NCBI GenBank assembly: GCA_933207985.1
Contig: OW240917.1
Span: forward strand, 112,580,427-112,644,426
Direction: 5' to 3'
DNA length: 64,000 nt
Source: Pelobates cultripes
Taxonomy: Eukaryota > Chordata > Amphibia > Anura > Pelobatidae
Below the pieces are notes generated by a model. That model was not told where the DNA came from, searched no databases, and saw nothing but the letters and a program-made list of their open reading frames with translations. The translations under genes were made by a program, and so were the position numbers. The stretch's first letter is position 1. Each line of letters begins with the position of its first letter. Of the stretch, positions 22,689 through 35,199 are shown piece after piece.

Positions 22689-22800
22689 ACTGAGGGAGGA
22701 GGAGGTAGGAGGGGGTATTTGTACCTTTATTTTAATTGGTTCCTGTCTAATTATGGATAGGGGAGGAGCTACCCATTGTTGTGCTGCCATGGATATGGCC
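22689..22800 (-). repeat. DIRS-A right inverted terminal repeat
   Basis: GAGGAGCTACCCATTGTTGT and flanks are the reverse complement of 17309-17408. The last bases, ATGGATATGGCC, pair with the internal complementary region. Confidence 0.9.
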
Positions 22801-23700
22801 AGTTGTAATCAAAATTAATCAACCCCCATTGAAAATCAGTTGACGTTGGGGCAGAAAAAGGAAGCTATCAAGGGTTGCAAACAAATTTCTGAGTAGGCTG
22901 ATTGTGGAAACTCTCAAGTAACTGAAAAAGACCTGCATCAATACTTGGTGGCAACAGACAGTAAGGCACTTACTAAACATAGAAGGTTTCCATGCCAGAA
23001 ATCCAAGACACACCACTACTAACCAAAAAACACAAGAAAAGTTGGCTCCGATATGCTCAATCTCAAAAATATGTTACAGAAGTTTTGGTATTCTGCTCTG
23101 TGGAGGGATGAAACATAAATTGAACTTTTCAGCCCAATGAATCAGTGGTATGTCTGGAAGAAATAGAATGAAGCATATGCTGAAAAGAACACTCTTCCTA
23201 AAGTTACGCATGGTAGTGCACTTGAAATCCTAGAAAAAATGAATTCATCATAGTATCAGGAAATCCTAGAAAAAACATCAAGCACTCTGTGAGGAAGCTG
23301 AAGCTTGGGCATCATTGGACCTTCCAACAATACAACGTACCTAAGCATAGCTCAGATTCCACAACAGCTTTGTTGCTGAACAAATCTTGGAAAATTCTGC
23401 CATCACAGTCACCTGGCTTGAACCCCATAGACAATCTCTGGTGGGATTTAATGAAGGTGGTTGCAGAACGCAAACCCAAGAATATTACTGAACTGAAAGC
23501 CATTGCTCATGAAGGGGTTTAATAATTTTGAGACTGGAGAAGTCTTATAAGTTGTATTTTCAGTTAAATTTGGGGAAACCATTAGAAGCATTTGTTGTTT
23601 TAAGCTTCAAGTGCTTTGTAATTTATGCATTGCAAGCAACTAAAAGTCTCTAAATTGTGAAAATAAACCTTATTTATGAATGATTATTTTTTATTACAAC
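22801..23700 (+). mobile_element. Tc1/mariner element, inactive
   Basis: The left terminus AGTTGTAATCAAAATTAATC and right terminus TTTTTTATTACAACT are degenerate inverted repeats, and the right end is followed by TA. About 0.9 kb lies between them, shorter than the usual 1.2-1.6 kb. On the left no TA remains, because DIRS-A ends at the same point. Confidence 0.75.
22900..23522 (+). pseudogene. Tc1 transposase remnant
   Basis: The best frame, 23289-23522, reads 'GHHWTFQQYNVPKHSS', then 'SQSPGLNPIDNLWWDL' and 'ERKPKNITELKAIAHEG'. These are the second and third catalytic blocks of a Tc1 DDE transposase. The second Asp ('QQDN' in the family) is Tyr and the third Glu ('IENLW') is Asp. Upstream sequence is split into several frames with stops. 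No catalysis is possible. Confidence 0.8.
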
Positions 23701-24489
23701 TATATATATGTATATAAATTTAAATATATATATACACACATATATTACAATGAGGCTTCAGAAGCCTTTAAACAATAATCAAATGTAAAGTTTTGATTCA
23801 ATAAAGCATATAGAATGTTTCATGGAATTAACTGTTAAAAAAAACAAAACAAAAAAAAAAAACACTTACATATTTTTTTCCTATTATATTCTGTTTGTGA
23901 CATGATGTTTTCCTGTTACTTCATACTGTAAAATAAAATGATCCATACATCCCAAATATTAATTAAAGATTCATATGGTTTTCCTGAATGCTAAATGAAA
24001 GTCTGCACACAGCAGAATTTGATCAGTAGAATACTAAAATACAGCAGATTCAGTTACCAATGCAGTTTAAAAGTGAATTGATGTTCTATTAATATGATCA
24101 TTGGTCAATGAAGTAATTTGACTGTATCAAGTATTACTTCAGCCCTCTCCACTTTCAGCATTCCAGGTACAAAATGTTAAGATTTGCATTAATACATACA
24201 GTGTCAAATAGTTGAGTACTATAAGATTTCTTTATGCCAACCTCAGCCTTAATTATTTGCTTGCCTATTAGTCTACTTTGAATTTAATTATGAATTCATA
24301 ATCTATTGCCTTCATGTACAATTAATTATGTGCACATTAAAGTATGGGATAAAAGAAACTAATAATGCCCTATTTTATTATATTCTACACAGAATCCAAT
24401 TGTTCCACATGGGGCATTCCTGTAATGATGAGACTGTGTCTTTGGAACTGGCATGGGGTATGGAGAGGCAGGTTTGACATGGGTGTAAT
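23701..24489. other. no gene seen
   Basis: A short TA/CA microsatellite (23701-23745) precedes unassigned AT-rich DNA. Confidence 0.5.
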
Positions 24490-24615
24490 AGACAAAGACA
24501 AGGTTTCAACAAAAGTGAGTACACTTCTAAGTGGAAATGTGTAAATTGAGCTCAATTAGCCATTTTCCCTCCCCAGTGTAAAGTGACTTGTTAGTGTTAC
24601 AAGGTCTCTTATTTT
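24490..24615 (+). mobile_element. Tc1-like element, 5' leader fragment
   Basis: ACAAAAGTGAGTACACTTCT, then CAATTAGCCATTTTCCCTCC and TTAGTGTTACAAGGTCTC, match the terminal repeat and leader of a second Tc1-type family found in fish and frogs. The transposase does not follow. Recognised from memory only. Confidence 0.5.
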
Positions 24616-25553
24616 TCAGCCATAATATGTATTCATTTATTGTAGTAAATTATTTATATGAGTTTGTTCTATGGAAAATTACAAATGTGAACCACAAGCC
24701 AAACCTTCTCCACAATAAAGCATTTTGTCAGCAAATTTGTGTTGGAAAATATTGATTCATCCATGTAATTATTCCATTATCACAGAAAGCATTGTGATTA
24801 GGCTTTTTTACCATTCAATTAAACTAATGATCACTCCTTCTTTATTGATGCTTGTACCAGAACATGAGCTAATTATGTATGAGTAGTTGAAAAATGTTGC
24901 ATGGTTAATGAGATTTATGTAACTCACTGAAACAATTTCATCACATTTGTATACTATTTTATGTTTCAAAACTGCTTTAGCTGACAATTTATTTCTCCAG
25001 AAGTTAGTCTGCTTTTTAAATGTAGGTGACTGTTATATGTATATTACATATCAATAACATAATAGTTACAAAATTCATTTTCAGCAAAATTATATCAGAG
25101 TAACAATTTATTTTAATTCAAGAAGAGCTATGAAATGTAATTAGGTATATATCAAATCATATGTAACAAACACAGAAAAATATTAAATAGTACATAGTAC
25201 ATTTCTGATAATGGCAGTGACCATTAGTTGATTGTGTGCATGTGTGTATATATATAAAAAAAAAATACCCCAAATTATATGAAAAAATCACTAAACTTTA
25301 TATTTTAGAAAATCTATTATAAATGGTAACATTTAGACAAAAGTAGTTGATTTGGAGAAATTCTCCAACTCATTTATGATCAAAACCTGTCTATATTTGC
25401 TTAAATATTACAATTAATATTTAATTTGGTAAAATTCAGAGTTTAGTGAATAGCACTTTTAGCATTTTCTAAACCTGCAATGTGAACACTTTTATGTCAA
25501 AGCACATTTAACTGCACCATTTCAATAGTTATTAATCTATACGATATGACATT
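24616..25553. other. no gene seen
   Basis: AT-rich unassigned DNA with short A and TA runs. Confidence 0.5.
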
Positions 25554-25568
25554 AAAATAGCCAGAAGT

Positions 25569-27430
25569 GGATGGGGTGGAGTCAACCAGCAAACCAGAGC
25601 AGTCGCACTCTCCCCATGCTCTGCAAACTATTGCACTAAAAGTTACTTTTTTGGTGTAAATAGGTGAATCTAACACCACTCACACTCACCTCACAGCATG
25701 GGACGCAAGAATAAATGACTGAAAGCTGATAAAAGCCCATTAAGCTGTGACATTGGTGAGTTATTCTGCTGCGCACAGAAGGATGCATGGGACAATATGG
25801 CTCTCCTGGATGAGGGCTCATCCTACTCCTCTGAAGACCTGTTCCTAGGCCTAGGCGTAGGGACCACTTCTAGTAAAAAAACGGAACCTAACCCTCCAAC
25901 ACCGGAGGACTGGGCACCGGTCACGGCATCATAACTGAAGGTGATGCTCGCTCCATGCGAACCTACAGGGAGACATGGCCCACTTTAGAAAGGCGACCGA
26001 GAGCAACACTGCAAGGCTCACGCAGTTAGAAATTTCACATACCACTCACACCACCCAGCTGACTCGCAGTAGAACAGGGTCTAGCGAACCTACAGTACAA
26101 ACAACAGCAGGCCGACAGTAGAATAGATGCTCTGGAAGATCACCGGAGGAGGTACAACAGGAGGAGGTACAACCTTAAGATTAGGGGTATACCTGAATCG
26201 GATGACCTACCCCACTTCATCCGGCGTTTCCTAGAAGCCTTGGTTGACGGGGGCCTCCGCACCAGATCTCATCCTCTGATTCCAATCCCTGCAAGACAAG
26301 GCCTTACTTTTGGCAGCTTTTGAGGGAGCGACGCTACTGATGTTTGCGTATCTAACTAGAAACATCCTGAGCTGGCGCCGGTCCCTGAGACCTCTATTAC
26401 AAGTGCTCCGGACCTGTGACATCCCCTACCGGTGGAGCCTAATACATGCCATCCTGCTCACCATCCAAGGCATGACATATTGTGCCGGTTCATACCAGGA
26501 GCTGCAGGATCTTATGCGAGGCCAGGGTTGTGTCATCAGCTGAGAATGCGGAGCCCAGCTTATCCTGAATGGATCCAGAATGGATTTGTGAGTTCATCCC
26601 TCGGACCAACATATCTTCCAGAGCTGTGACCTGAACGATTGATCGGCGACTATGTCGAGCACCCACCAATATCCTAATGCACGTTTTGAATTCCACCTAT
26701 CCCTTTATCATGATTTTATGTGGACTTTTATTTTTAGTTTTTCACCTCCACCTCACAGACGCGATAGCAGTCCATACCATTTCTTTACTAATGCCTTTTA
26801 ATCTATAGGGTCCCCTAAACTGCCTTGCAATAAACCACTAATCCCAGGCTGACCACATAGACCGGACCATATGGGGACGCTACTCTTGCTGATTCTCTAC
26901 TCAGTTTAATATTAAGACATGCAGAGTTCATCCTCCCTCCCCTCCTTACGGTTAAACTTCATAGCTTCACTATACTCCTACATAGGAGATTATCATTCCA
27001 ATTCACTACCCCTCTATACCCTAGCTTCTATTCAGTACCATAGGACCCTAAAGGAAACACTTTCCTCATGGTTAACCTCTTACACTCATGTCTGGCACCT
27101 ACTGCTACTTTATAAGTCTATGATGGCTATTTGACTTAGACAGGTAGCCTGTTATCTAATATTTCTTATTTTCTTGCTTTTAAATTTCATAACACAGTTA
27201 AAACATCTGCAAACTAGACATGTCAGCCTAGTGTGTCACTTGACTGTTTCGTACTTTGTTTATCACTATAATATATTTTATTGTCCTACTCTTGTTTCTA
27301 TTTAGACAAAAAAATGGCAGCATTTTTTGACTTCTTATACCTATATTTGATTACTATGATTCACTGTGTTGTGCAAGTCATTGTTTAAGACTGTGTATTA
27401 CTATGCACTCCAAAAATAAAGAATTGATAT
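25569..27430 (+). mobile_element. half-LINE: L1/Tx1-type ORF1-only retroposon with target duplication
   Basis: The insert of 1862 bp is flanked by AAAATAGCCAGAAGT (25554-25568) and AAAATAGCAAGAAGT (27431-27445), a 15-bp target duplication with one mismatch. Inside are a 5' leader, an L1-type ORF1 (25699-26543) and then about 800 bp of untranslated sequence ending AATAAAGAATTGATAT. No endonuclease or RT is present, so it must have moved with enzymes supplied in trans. This resembles the HAL1 elements of mammals. Confidence 0.75.
25699..26543 (+). pseudogene. L1/Tx1-type ORF1 (RNA-binding chaperone), decayed
   Basis: The start ATGGGACGCAAGAAT encodes Met-Gly-Arg-Lys-Asn, a usual ORF1 N terminus. 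It is followed by a Ser/Pro-rich stretch with 'AWDNMALLDEGS', a Gln-rich coiled-coil segment, and 'YNLKIRGIPESDDL', the start of the RRM. The C-terminal domain follows in the frame at 26310 ('WRRSLRPLLQVLRTCDIPYRW', 'QGMTYCAGSYQELQDLM'). TGA and TAA stops and frame changes interrupt it. A 15-bp direct duplication near 26150-26175 repeats the codons for 'RRRYN'. ORF1 proteins trimerise and coat LINE RNA; this copy is inactive. Confidence 0.75.
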
Positions 27431-27445
27431 AAAATAGCAAGAAGT

Positions 27446-28764
27446 TGCTGTATTTTTCTTTTACACAATGTAAAATCAGCATTGAGGCAGTACAGCAAGC
27501 AAGATTAATTTCATATCATAAGTGATCCTGCTCAAAATTATTTAATATTTTTGTATAAACATTTAAAATTATTTTATATTTTAAAACATATTCTAATCTT
27601 TTGACATTTTTACATATTGATTGTTTTATGTATGATATTTTTTTTAAAGAATCTAATTTGATCATTTGCAAATGTTTATAAAGTGCTAAGTATAAAGTTA
27701 TGCCTAGAAGACAGAATTGCATCCTTCAATTCAAAGTGCCAAATATCAAATAAAAATGTTTCTGGTGCATATCCAAATTTTTGTGCAAAGATATAATCAG
27801 TGTTATCACACAATAGTGCAAGTGCAATTCAAATGAAGTGATTTTATCTAGTAGTTCTCATGACTACTCTCATTACATATATATAAACTAGGAAAAAAGA
27901 GCGGAAAAAACAAGGACCATTATAGTGTTCAGGTCAAGTTCGAGTCTCAAACTTTTTGCAGAAGTGCGGCCGAACCCGACGAACCTGAACATCCAGGTGT
28001 CCGCTTAACTCTATTTAGTAGATCTTTCCCATATCAATGTTTTTTCTGTCTTGTAAACATCCAGGCTACTAGTATTATTCCAGCTAAGAAGAACCCTTTA
28101 AAGTATCCATTTCACCAAGGTCTTTGTGGTATTTATCTCAAATAGAACTTAAAGAGGGGGACGATCTGGACGGCCTTTAGTGGGCAAAGCACTTTTAGCT
28201 CAATTTACTTTGTAAAATATCCTTGTGAGCAGCTGTCTTATGTTATGTGTTTAATTTATTGTTTATATTAAATACTACACTATAAGTGCCCTTTTTCTCT
28301 CTATTTTTCCTGATTGAAAGTGGTCATATGAACTACAAGGTGAATTAACCCTATTCAAATTGCACTTATTATATTTACAATTATATCTGCACACAAATAA
28401 TTGGATATGCACTAGAGACACATTTTGTCTTTGGTATATTTTTTATATTTTAATATTTTAGAAACATTTTAGAAAATATATTTTAAACATTTAATCAAAA
28501 ATACTTAATAATTTGAAAATCTAACCAAAAATATAAAGTTGAGACCTATATCTGAATTTCCAGTATTCTGCTTCTTGTTATGTATAGTGTAAACAAATAT
28601 TAATTATATACCTAACTTCTGACTTCTTTTACTACTAAAGCATCATCAGGTTTCATGTATAAAAGTACAGCCAGAGTGTATTAGTGGTACCAAAATGTTT
28701 CTTTCTTTTCTTTTCTATTTTTTTTTTTTTTTATGGAGGAATAAATTACATACATATGTTTTTG
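27446..28764. other. no gene seen
   Basis: AT-rich sequence. A CpG-containing patch at 27930-28010 (GAACCCGACGAACCTGAAC) may be a short repeat end that I cannot place. Confidence 0.4.
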
Positions 28765-28996
28765 GCAATATGTCCTATCTCAATGGAAGTAGTAATATGG
28801 GACAGATGTTAGAAGACAACATAGGGCCAAGGACTTTTTTAGGATGGGATTGACATTCACATGCTTGAGGGAAGAGGGTAAGATGCAGTAGACAGAGGAA
28901 AGTCAAAAATAGTGCATCAATGTTACAGAGTAAGTACGCACTGGTTGAAATGGTGCTAAAACATTTAAAGGTAAAGCCACTGTTCCAGCTCATCAT
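28765..28996 (-). pseudogene. L2-type LINE RT fragment
   Basis: On the minus strand two frames together give 'VNPILKK', 'LGPMLSSN' and 'CPILLLPLR'. This corresponds to the 'ILKKPSLDP...SNYRPISLLP' block at the start of an L2-group RT. It is about 75 codons long with a frame change. Confidence 0.5.
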
Positions 28997-31005
28997 TATA
29001 GAAAAATTTTGAATTACAGATGCAATGGAATTTGGGTAGTCAATGTGTCATTTAAAATTTCAAATTTCAAACACACAGACAATACCAGTGTCACACAGAA
29101 GATACCAGTGTTTTGCTATTAATGCCTTTCTTCAAGAAGGTGGCCAAGCAAAGGTAATATACATCTGGACATCTGAAGACCTCACATTGGGATAGGTACA
29201 GATCTGTAATACCAGGTAACAAAACACATTCAGACTTTTCTGCAAAATCAAGGAAATGCTCAATTGCAGTGAGCTTCATAAAATATACTTCTGCTCTTTT
29301 TACTTTCAGAACATAATTTTTAATATTGCTGTTGACTTTGCTTGTATATAACATAACATTATGAACTTACACTAATTTAAGTAAGCTTGCTGCTAGCCAA
29401 ACAATAATGATAACAAATCAATACTGACAACTGGCTGTAGAGGGGAAAAAATGTAATGCATTTGTAACAAGGGGGACAATTGGTCCACCACTTGGGTTAT
29501 GAACTTTTCCATCAGTATTAATGAATAAAGAAATTAAGTAATTCATAAAAAAATAGCAATATAACACTCAAATGTAATAGAATAACACAGTGATCTTTAA
29601 ATGTATGATGGTATAAACTTGCCTAGGGATGTATATGAGATGCTTCCATCTTTAATAAATTATTATTTAATATGAAAATACAAAATGACTCCAAATGAAT
29701 TGTGTGGCATGTAGAAGCTGACATAACCATCTGCCTTCTTAACACAAGTACATCTGTTTTATCAGGGTTTTACCTTATATGCAAACATATAACAAAAAAT
29801 CTGATCAGTGCTTGGCCACAAGTGTGGGAAGGAGTGTGCAGTGTTAGAGGCCTCATTAACATACTGAGATATTTGAGATGATATTGCTTAGGCTGTTGCC
29901 TCTGCATTTGTGGTGATTTGGGCTTGGTGGCTAAAAGACTATGTGTGAGTGAGAGAGTGTCTCTGAGAACAGATAAAAGCTCAGAGAAAACTCAAGAGCT
30001 TGTGATTTGGTTACTCCCCACTCAGGTCTCAAAAATATTTTTGCTCACTTGTGCCATTACAGAGAGAACCTATAACATTTGTATAATGTAGACTTTTTCG
30101 TGCAATGTTTAGTTTCTTTTAAATTTGTATTCAAGCTCTAGCAAAGGACTTCTCTATCCAATTCAGTCCAGGCACAGCCAAGACACAGATTGAAAATTAG
30201 GATCAAGAAATAGAAACATTGTTTGTCTGCTCTTTGTTTCTGTATGCTTTCTCTATACCAAGGGATGGCAACCATTGGCATTATGGCTTATAACAATAAT
30301 TGACAGTATTAATTAGAGGTGTACAGTTGCAGGAAAAATATGTTCGAAAGCTTCCATTTAATAATAGTTTTCATAGCTCATGAACACATATGTGCTAAAT
30401 ATGGACAATAAGTAAAGATAATATCATAAATCCTGGGAAATGACAATTGGCCTAAAATGACTTACATCTATGCACTCCCAAGGCTAAACATCCATTAAAG
30501 GAGTACTGTAAGCTAGATACAGTGGGTTTGTTTTTTTCAATGTCCCTTTGATGTTTCACTTTTTTGAGGCAATAGAGTTAAGGCATACACTCCACAATCT
30601 TAGTTGTAAGTTGATTATTGGTGTTTCTTTATTTATATGAATATATATATTTATTTATATGAATATATGCATGGCTTCCAGAAATGGGATTTGGAAGAAA
30701 GCACAATGTTGTCCCTGAAACCAAGCAGGCTCACAAAATGATCTCAGATATGAGTAAGTATATCAGTGTGGGGGAGGCAGATTGATGGCTGCTGAGTAGT
30801 ACTTGCAGAACATGGGTGGTCTTCAAATTTGTCTTGCCCAGTGCACATCTAATTATAATTGTAACTTATAAATAGGTAATTGCAAAGTAGATATTCATAG
30901 TTATTACAATTTAATTTAATTAAAGTTGATCAAAATGCCATAGTGTCACAGTTATTAAACTTCATATGAAGAAAATCGTAACAACATATCATGCTAATTT
31001 ACAAT
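28997..31005. other. no gene seen
   Basis: No domain or repeat boundary is recognised. The longest frame, 29354-29091 minus (87 codons), has no motif that I know. A TTAAAGGAGTACTGTAAGC word at 30496 resembles the piggyBac-type MITE ends found elsewhere in the window. Confidence 0.45.
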
Positions 31006-32254
31006 TAAACACCAAGAGACAGAAAAGATTTCAGACCTAATGGGTGTTACCACCCCTTAGGTCTTCTATCTTTAAGAGTGCAGCGCTGTATAATATGTGA
31101 AAACACAGTGAATTACCTGTGATTCAAAGACAATTATCCTTTATATTCTCCAATGTAATATACATACAAAAGAAAACAGAAATATATACAGATAATTGTG
31201 CAGTATGTCTGATACTTTAGTGAAGAGTTTAGTGAGTAACAGATATATCTACACTCACATTTTTTAGAGCCTTTTCAAGTGAATTAGGCTCTAAACTTCC
31301 GTGCATCTGTGTCTTTAAGAGTAGATCACACGACCCCTCTCTCCAGGTTAAGTGTGTATTTTCCTCTCCCCAACGTATATAAAAGACACAGAATTATCCA
31401 ACTAAGTGTAGCATCCTTTGTAATATTTTCATACACTTAAATAATAAATTAAAGTGCTCACCTTATTTAGAGCCTTTTGGTAACTGGCTCTAAGTATATA
31501 GGCCTAGTGTCAATTTGTGGGGTGACACTGCCCCTTCCCTGGAATCACTGGTGCTGGATACAGTGGATTGTGTAAAATAATGGAATTTATTACAAAGTAT
31601 ATAAAATCAGTATAAAAATATTTCTAGAAAATAAAAAATAATGAATAAGAACAAAGTATTGCAAGTATTAGTGGTTTAGAAAAAATGATGAGTCCACTTT
31701 AAAAAAGTGGACTCATCATCATTTTTCCTAAACCACTAATACTTGCAATACTTTGTTCTTATTCATTATTTTTTATTTTCTAGAAATATTTTTATACTGA
31801 ATTTTTTAAAATTTATTATTTAAGTGTTTGAAAATATTACAAAGGATGCTACACTTAGTTGGATAATTCTGTGTCTTTTATATACGTTGAGGAGAGGAAA
31901 ATACACACTTAACCTGGAGAGAGGGGTCGTGTGATCTACCCTTAAAGACACAGATGCACGGAAGTTTAGAGCCTAATTCACTTGAAAAGGCTCTAAAAAA
32001 TGTGAGTGTAGATATATCTGTTACTCACTAAACTCTTCACTAAAGTATCAGACATACTGCACAATTATCTGTTTATATTTCTGTTTTCTTTTGTATGTAT
32101 ATTACATTGGAGAATATAAAGGATAATTGTCTTTGAATCACAGGTAATTCACTGTGTTTTCACATATTATACAGCGCTGCACTCTTAAAGATAGAAGACC
32201 TAAGGGGTGGTAACACCCATTAGGTCTGAAATCTTTTCTGTCTCTTGGTGTTTA
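31006..32254. repeat. giant palindrome, arms 445 + 93 bp, with a one-sided insert
   Basis: Outer arms 31006-31450 and 31810-32254 pair (TAAACACCAAGAGACAG with CTGTCTCTTGGTGTTTA). Inner arms 31608-31700 and 31704-31800 pair, and the centre is at AGTCCACTTT/AAAAAAGTGGACT. Left-arm bases 31451-31607 (157 bp) have no partner. The spacer at the centre is only a few bases, so a near-continuous hairpin can form. Confidence 0.95.
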
Positions 32255-33148
32255 TCTTTGTATGGTGGGTTTTTAGGAGTACCCATAGAGTGTATACAGC
32301 AGCTATAATACACTGTTCACATTTATTACTCAGCGCCACATATTCCACACCTATTGTTAATATATTTAATTTACAATTAATATGAATAAAACAACACATA
32401 AATTACTCTGTCACTATATAAAAAACAAAGAGATAACTGAGATGTAAAAGTCCAAGTTTCGATAACATTACAGAGCATTTGAGAAGTGATACTTCCTCAT
32501 AAAGGTCAGTTTATAAGTAAAAGTGCTTACTGAAATCTAAGAAAAGATTAATGTAATACATTAAGTAAACCATATTTGTAATGCACCTGATGGCATATTG
32601 TACATAAACATCCTGTTCTCAGTAAAATGATGTAACCAAGATGAAACTGAGACTGAATTTATCAATAAAGTCTTCAATAAATAAATAAATAATATATCAT
32701 CAATTCAGATGTAAATATAAACCAAGAGCCTTTTACAGATCAATTTGTATTAATAGACAACATTATATTTATAAACTCAACTGGACAAATGAGTCTTTGT
32801 GGATTTGCAAAATAAGAAATTGACTTTGATTATTTACATCTTAAATTCCATGTGTATTTTGTTCTAAATAAAATAAATTTATCATAGGGACATATTTTGT
32901 ATCAACATTAAAAATATGAGAGTAAGCACTAATCATACAAAGAGCATTACATGTGTTCCTATATTTTATATATTCATTGTGATGAACATGGGAACAGAAT
33001 ATTTTGTGCTCATAGTTTGACTTGTGGTGTTACAGGGACAGATTATGTTGCTGGTGGCATTTCTTAGCCAAATATATCTATGAAGCAGGGCACTCAACTT
33101 TTTCACAAAAGGAACTAGTGTTAAGTAAAACTCTCCACACCAGTGTCT
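32255..33148. other. no gene seen
   Basis: AT-rich unassigned DNA. Confidence 0.5.
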
Positions 33149-33688
33149 TTAAAGTGACTATATAGTGGTAGGAAAAACAAAGCTGTTTTCCTGGCACTAT
33201 AGAATCCTACAGTACCCTCCCCCTCCCCCACCCCACAGTGGTGCTGAGGGGGTTAAAACCCCTTCAGTCACTTACCAGAATCCAGCACTGATGTCCCTCA
33301 GCACTGGGTCAGGCTCCACACCCACTCCTCTCCCTCTCCCCCTGAGGTCGGCAGGGGAGACCTAATGCAAATGTGCGGCAATGATCTCGCTTGCATTAGG
33401 ATTTCCCCATGGGAAAGCATTATTTAATGCTTTCCTTTGGGGGAAAATCTGACGCTGGTGGTCCTCATGCAGAGCGGACCAAAGGTCCGTTTTAAACCAG
33501 GAAACTCTCTAGTGGCTGTGTGGTAGACAGCCACTAGAGGTGTAGTTAACCCTGGATAGCAATTATTGCTAGTTTCTTAATAACTGCAATAATTACTATT
33601 CCAGGGTTAAGAGACATGGGATATTGTTCCCAGACCACTTCATTGAGCTGAAGTGGTCTGAGTGCCTACAGTGCCCCTCTAAAGTTAA
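33149..33688 (+). mobile_element. piggyBac-type MITE (TTAA-flanked)
   Basis: TTAA at 33149-33152 and 33685-33688 flank ends starting AAGTGACTATATAGTG and, in reverse, CTTTAGAGGGGCACTGTAGG. The interior is GC-rich with foldback words (GAGGGGGTTAAAACCCC). A second, truncated copy is at 54183-54500. There is no transposase. Confidence 0.65.
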
Positions 33689-34709
33689 ACATAAATCAAA
33701 AGGTAATGAACGTTTTAGAAAAAAGTACTGCATATTTATGAGTCAAGAAAGAATGCAGTTTGTGTTACATCTGCTTTGTGTGCAGGTTGAATTGGAGATT
33801 TGATGGTACAGAAAAAGACTAAGTACCTCGGCCTAATTTAGGTTGGTCACAATATAATTGGCCTTTTGTATGTGTGGAACCTGCTTTCCCTTTTTGTTTC
33901 AGATGAGTCTTGCCATTAGTAATGCATGTGTTAGGGAAACATACTGGGGATGTTGGTTACGGCTACATCTATCATTGCAACTAAAACATGCAGGGTAAAC
34001 ATAAAATACCACATAACCTTTCCTGTGACAATAATATTTGATATGTACAGTATGTATTACCTCTCATACCTGTGTATTTTGGAGTATCATAAAAGTGATA
34101 ACTGTCTCACTGAATTTTTATGAAAGGAACGATATAGGTACCAAAACCGCTTTAGTTGAATGAAGCAGTTTTGGTTTAAAGATCATGCCCTTTTAGTCTC
34201 ATTACTCAATTCTCTGCTATTGAGGAGTTAAATCACTTTGTTTATACAGTCCAAGTCACAACTACCTGCACAGCCTTTCTAAACACTTCCTGAAGAGGAA
34301 CCTACATATCCTAGGTTTCTGTATTGCCCAGATTAATCTAGAATATCTTATCTCCTGCACTGGTAATAACCTCCTAGACCCTGCAGGTGCTCCCTTATTT
34401 GTAGGATTAAAGTTCAATTTACAGAGCAGGAGATACAAAGTTCTAAAACAAATAAATGTCTGATTGATAATGAAACCATGTTTTCATACAGGCTTTTATA
34501 CAATACTTTTTTTTGGGGGGAAAGAGGCAGGTAGCCACATTCATGTGACCTGGATCTCCTGTCCAATCAAGAAATAATAAAAACCCACGTTAATTTTAAT
34601 CACAGATCAAGCAAATAATTAATAAAGGGGGGAGAAGAGGGACAATAAAAAATCTATACTTCCAGGCAGGATTCTTCTAGACACGTTGACTTCAGCTGTA
34701 GAGGGAAGC
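33689..34709. other. no gene seen
   Basis: Unassigned sequence. TTTTTTTTGGGGGG near 34507 is low complexity. Confidence 0.45.
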
Positions 34710-35199
34710 CAGGGCCGGTGCAAGGATTCTTGACGCCCTAGGCAGCAATCCATTTTGCCGCCCCCTCATGAAGGCAACTACATTCTCTCACAGGTTTATT
34801 CACTAGATTCTGAATTGCAATGAACACACTGCGTAGAAACACTCATCCAGTATATGCATCCATATAAACACACTGCCTAATACATCCATCCACACAGACT
34901 GTCTATTATATACAATCAACCATATGCACAATACATAAATCCTCACACACACGCCTAATAAATACATTCATACACTCATAGTGCCGAATGCATAGATCAA
35001 TACACACGTACTGCCTAATGCACACATCAATAGACACATACTGCCTAATAAAAATATCCGCACACTCTTTTTCAATGCATTTGGTGCTGTTTAATTTGTA
35101 ATAATATTGAGATTTAATTTATGTTACTACAAACATTTTTTCGGTTTAATATAGAATTCTATTAATATATATTTTAAATATAATTTAATATATAAGTAT

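Larger units (their letters stand above)
17259..22800 (-). mobile_element. DIRS-A: degraded DIRS-type tyrosine-recombinase retrotransposon
   Basis: The element reads leftward: gag (21531-20315), RT-RNase H and C-terminal pol region (20568-18480), recombinase (18473-17654). It has the DIRS architecture, with inverted terminal repeats of about 100 bp (17309-17408 and 22689-22791). An internal complementary region at 17442-17535 has a first half complementary to the left end and a second half complementary to the right end. DIRS elements replicate through a circle that a tyrosine recombinase integrates, without target duplication. Several stops, frameshifts, a lost RT residue and a recombinase deletion make this copy inactive. 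It ends flush against a Tc1 element. Confidence 0.9.
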
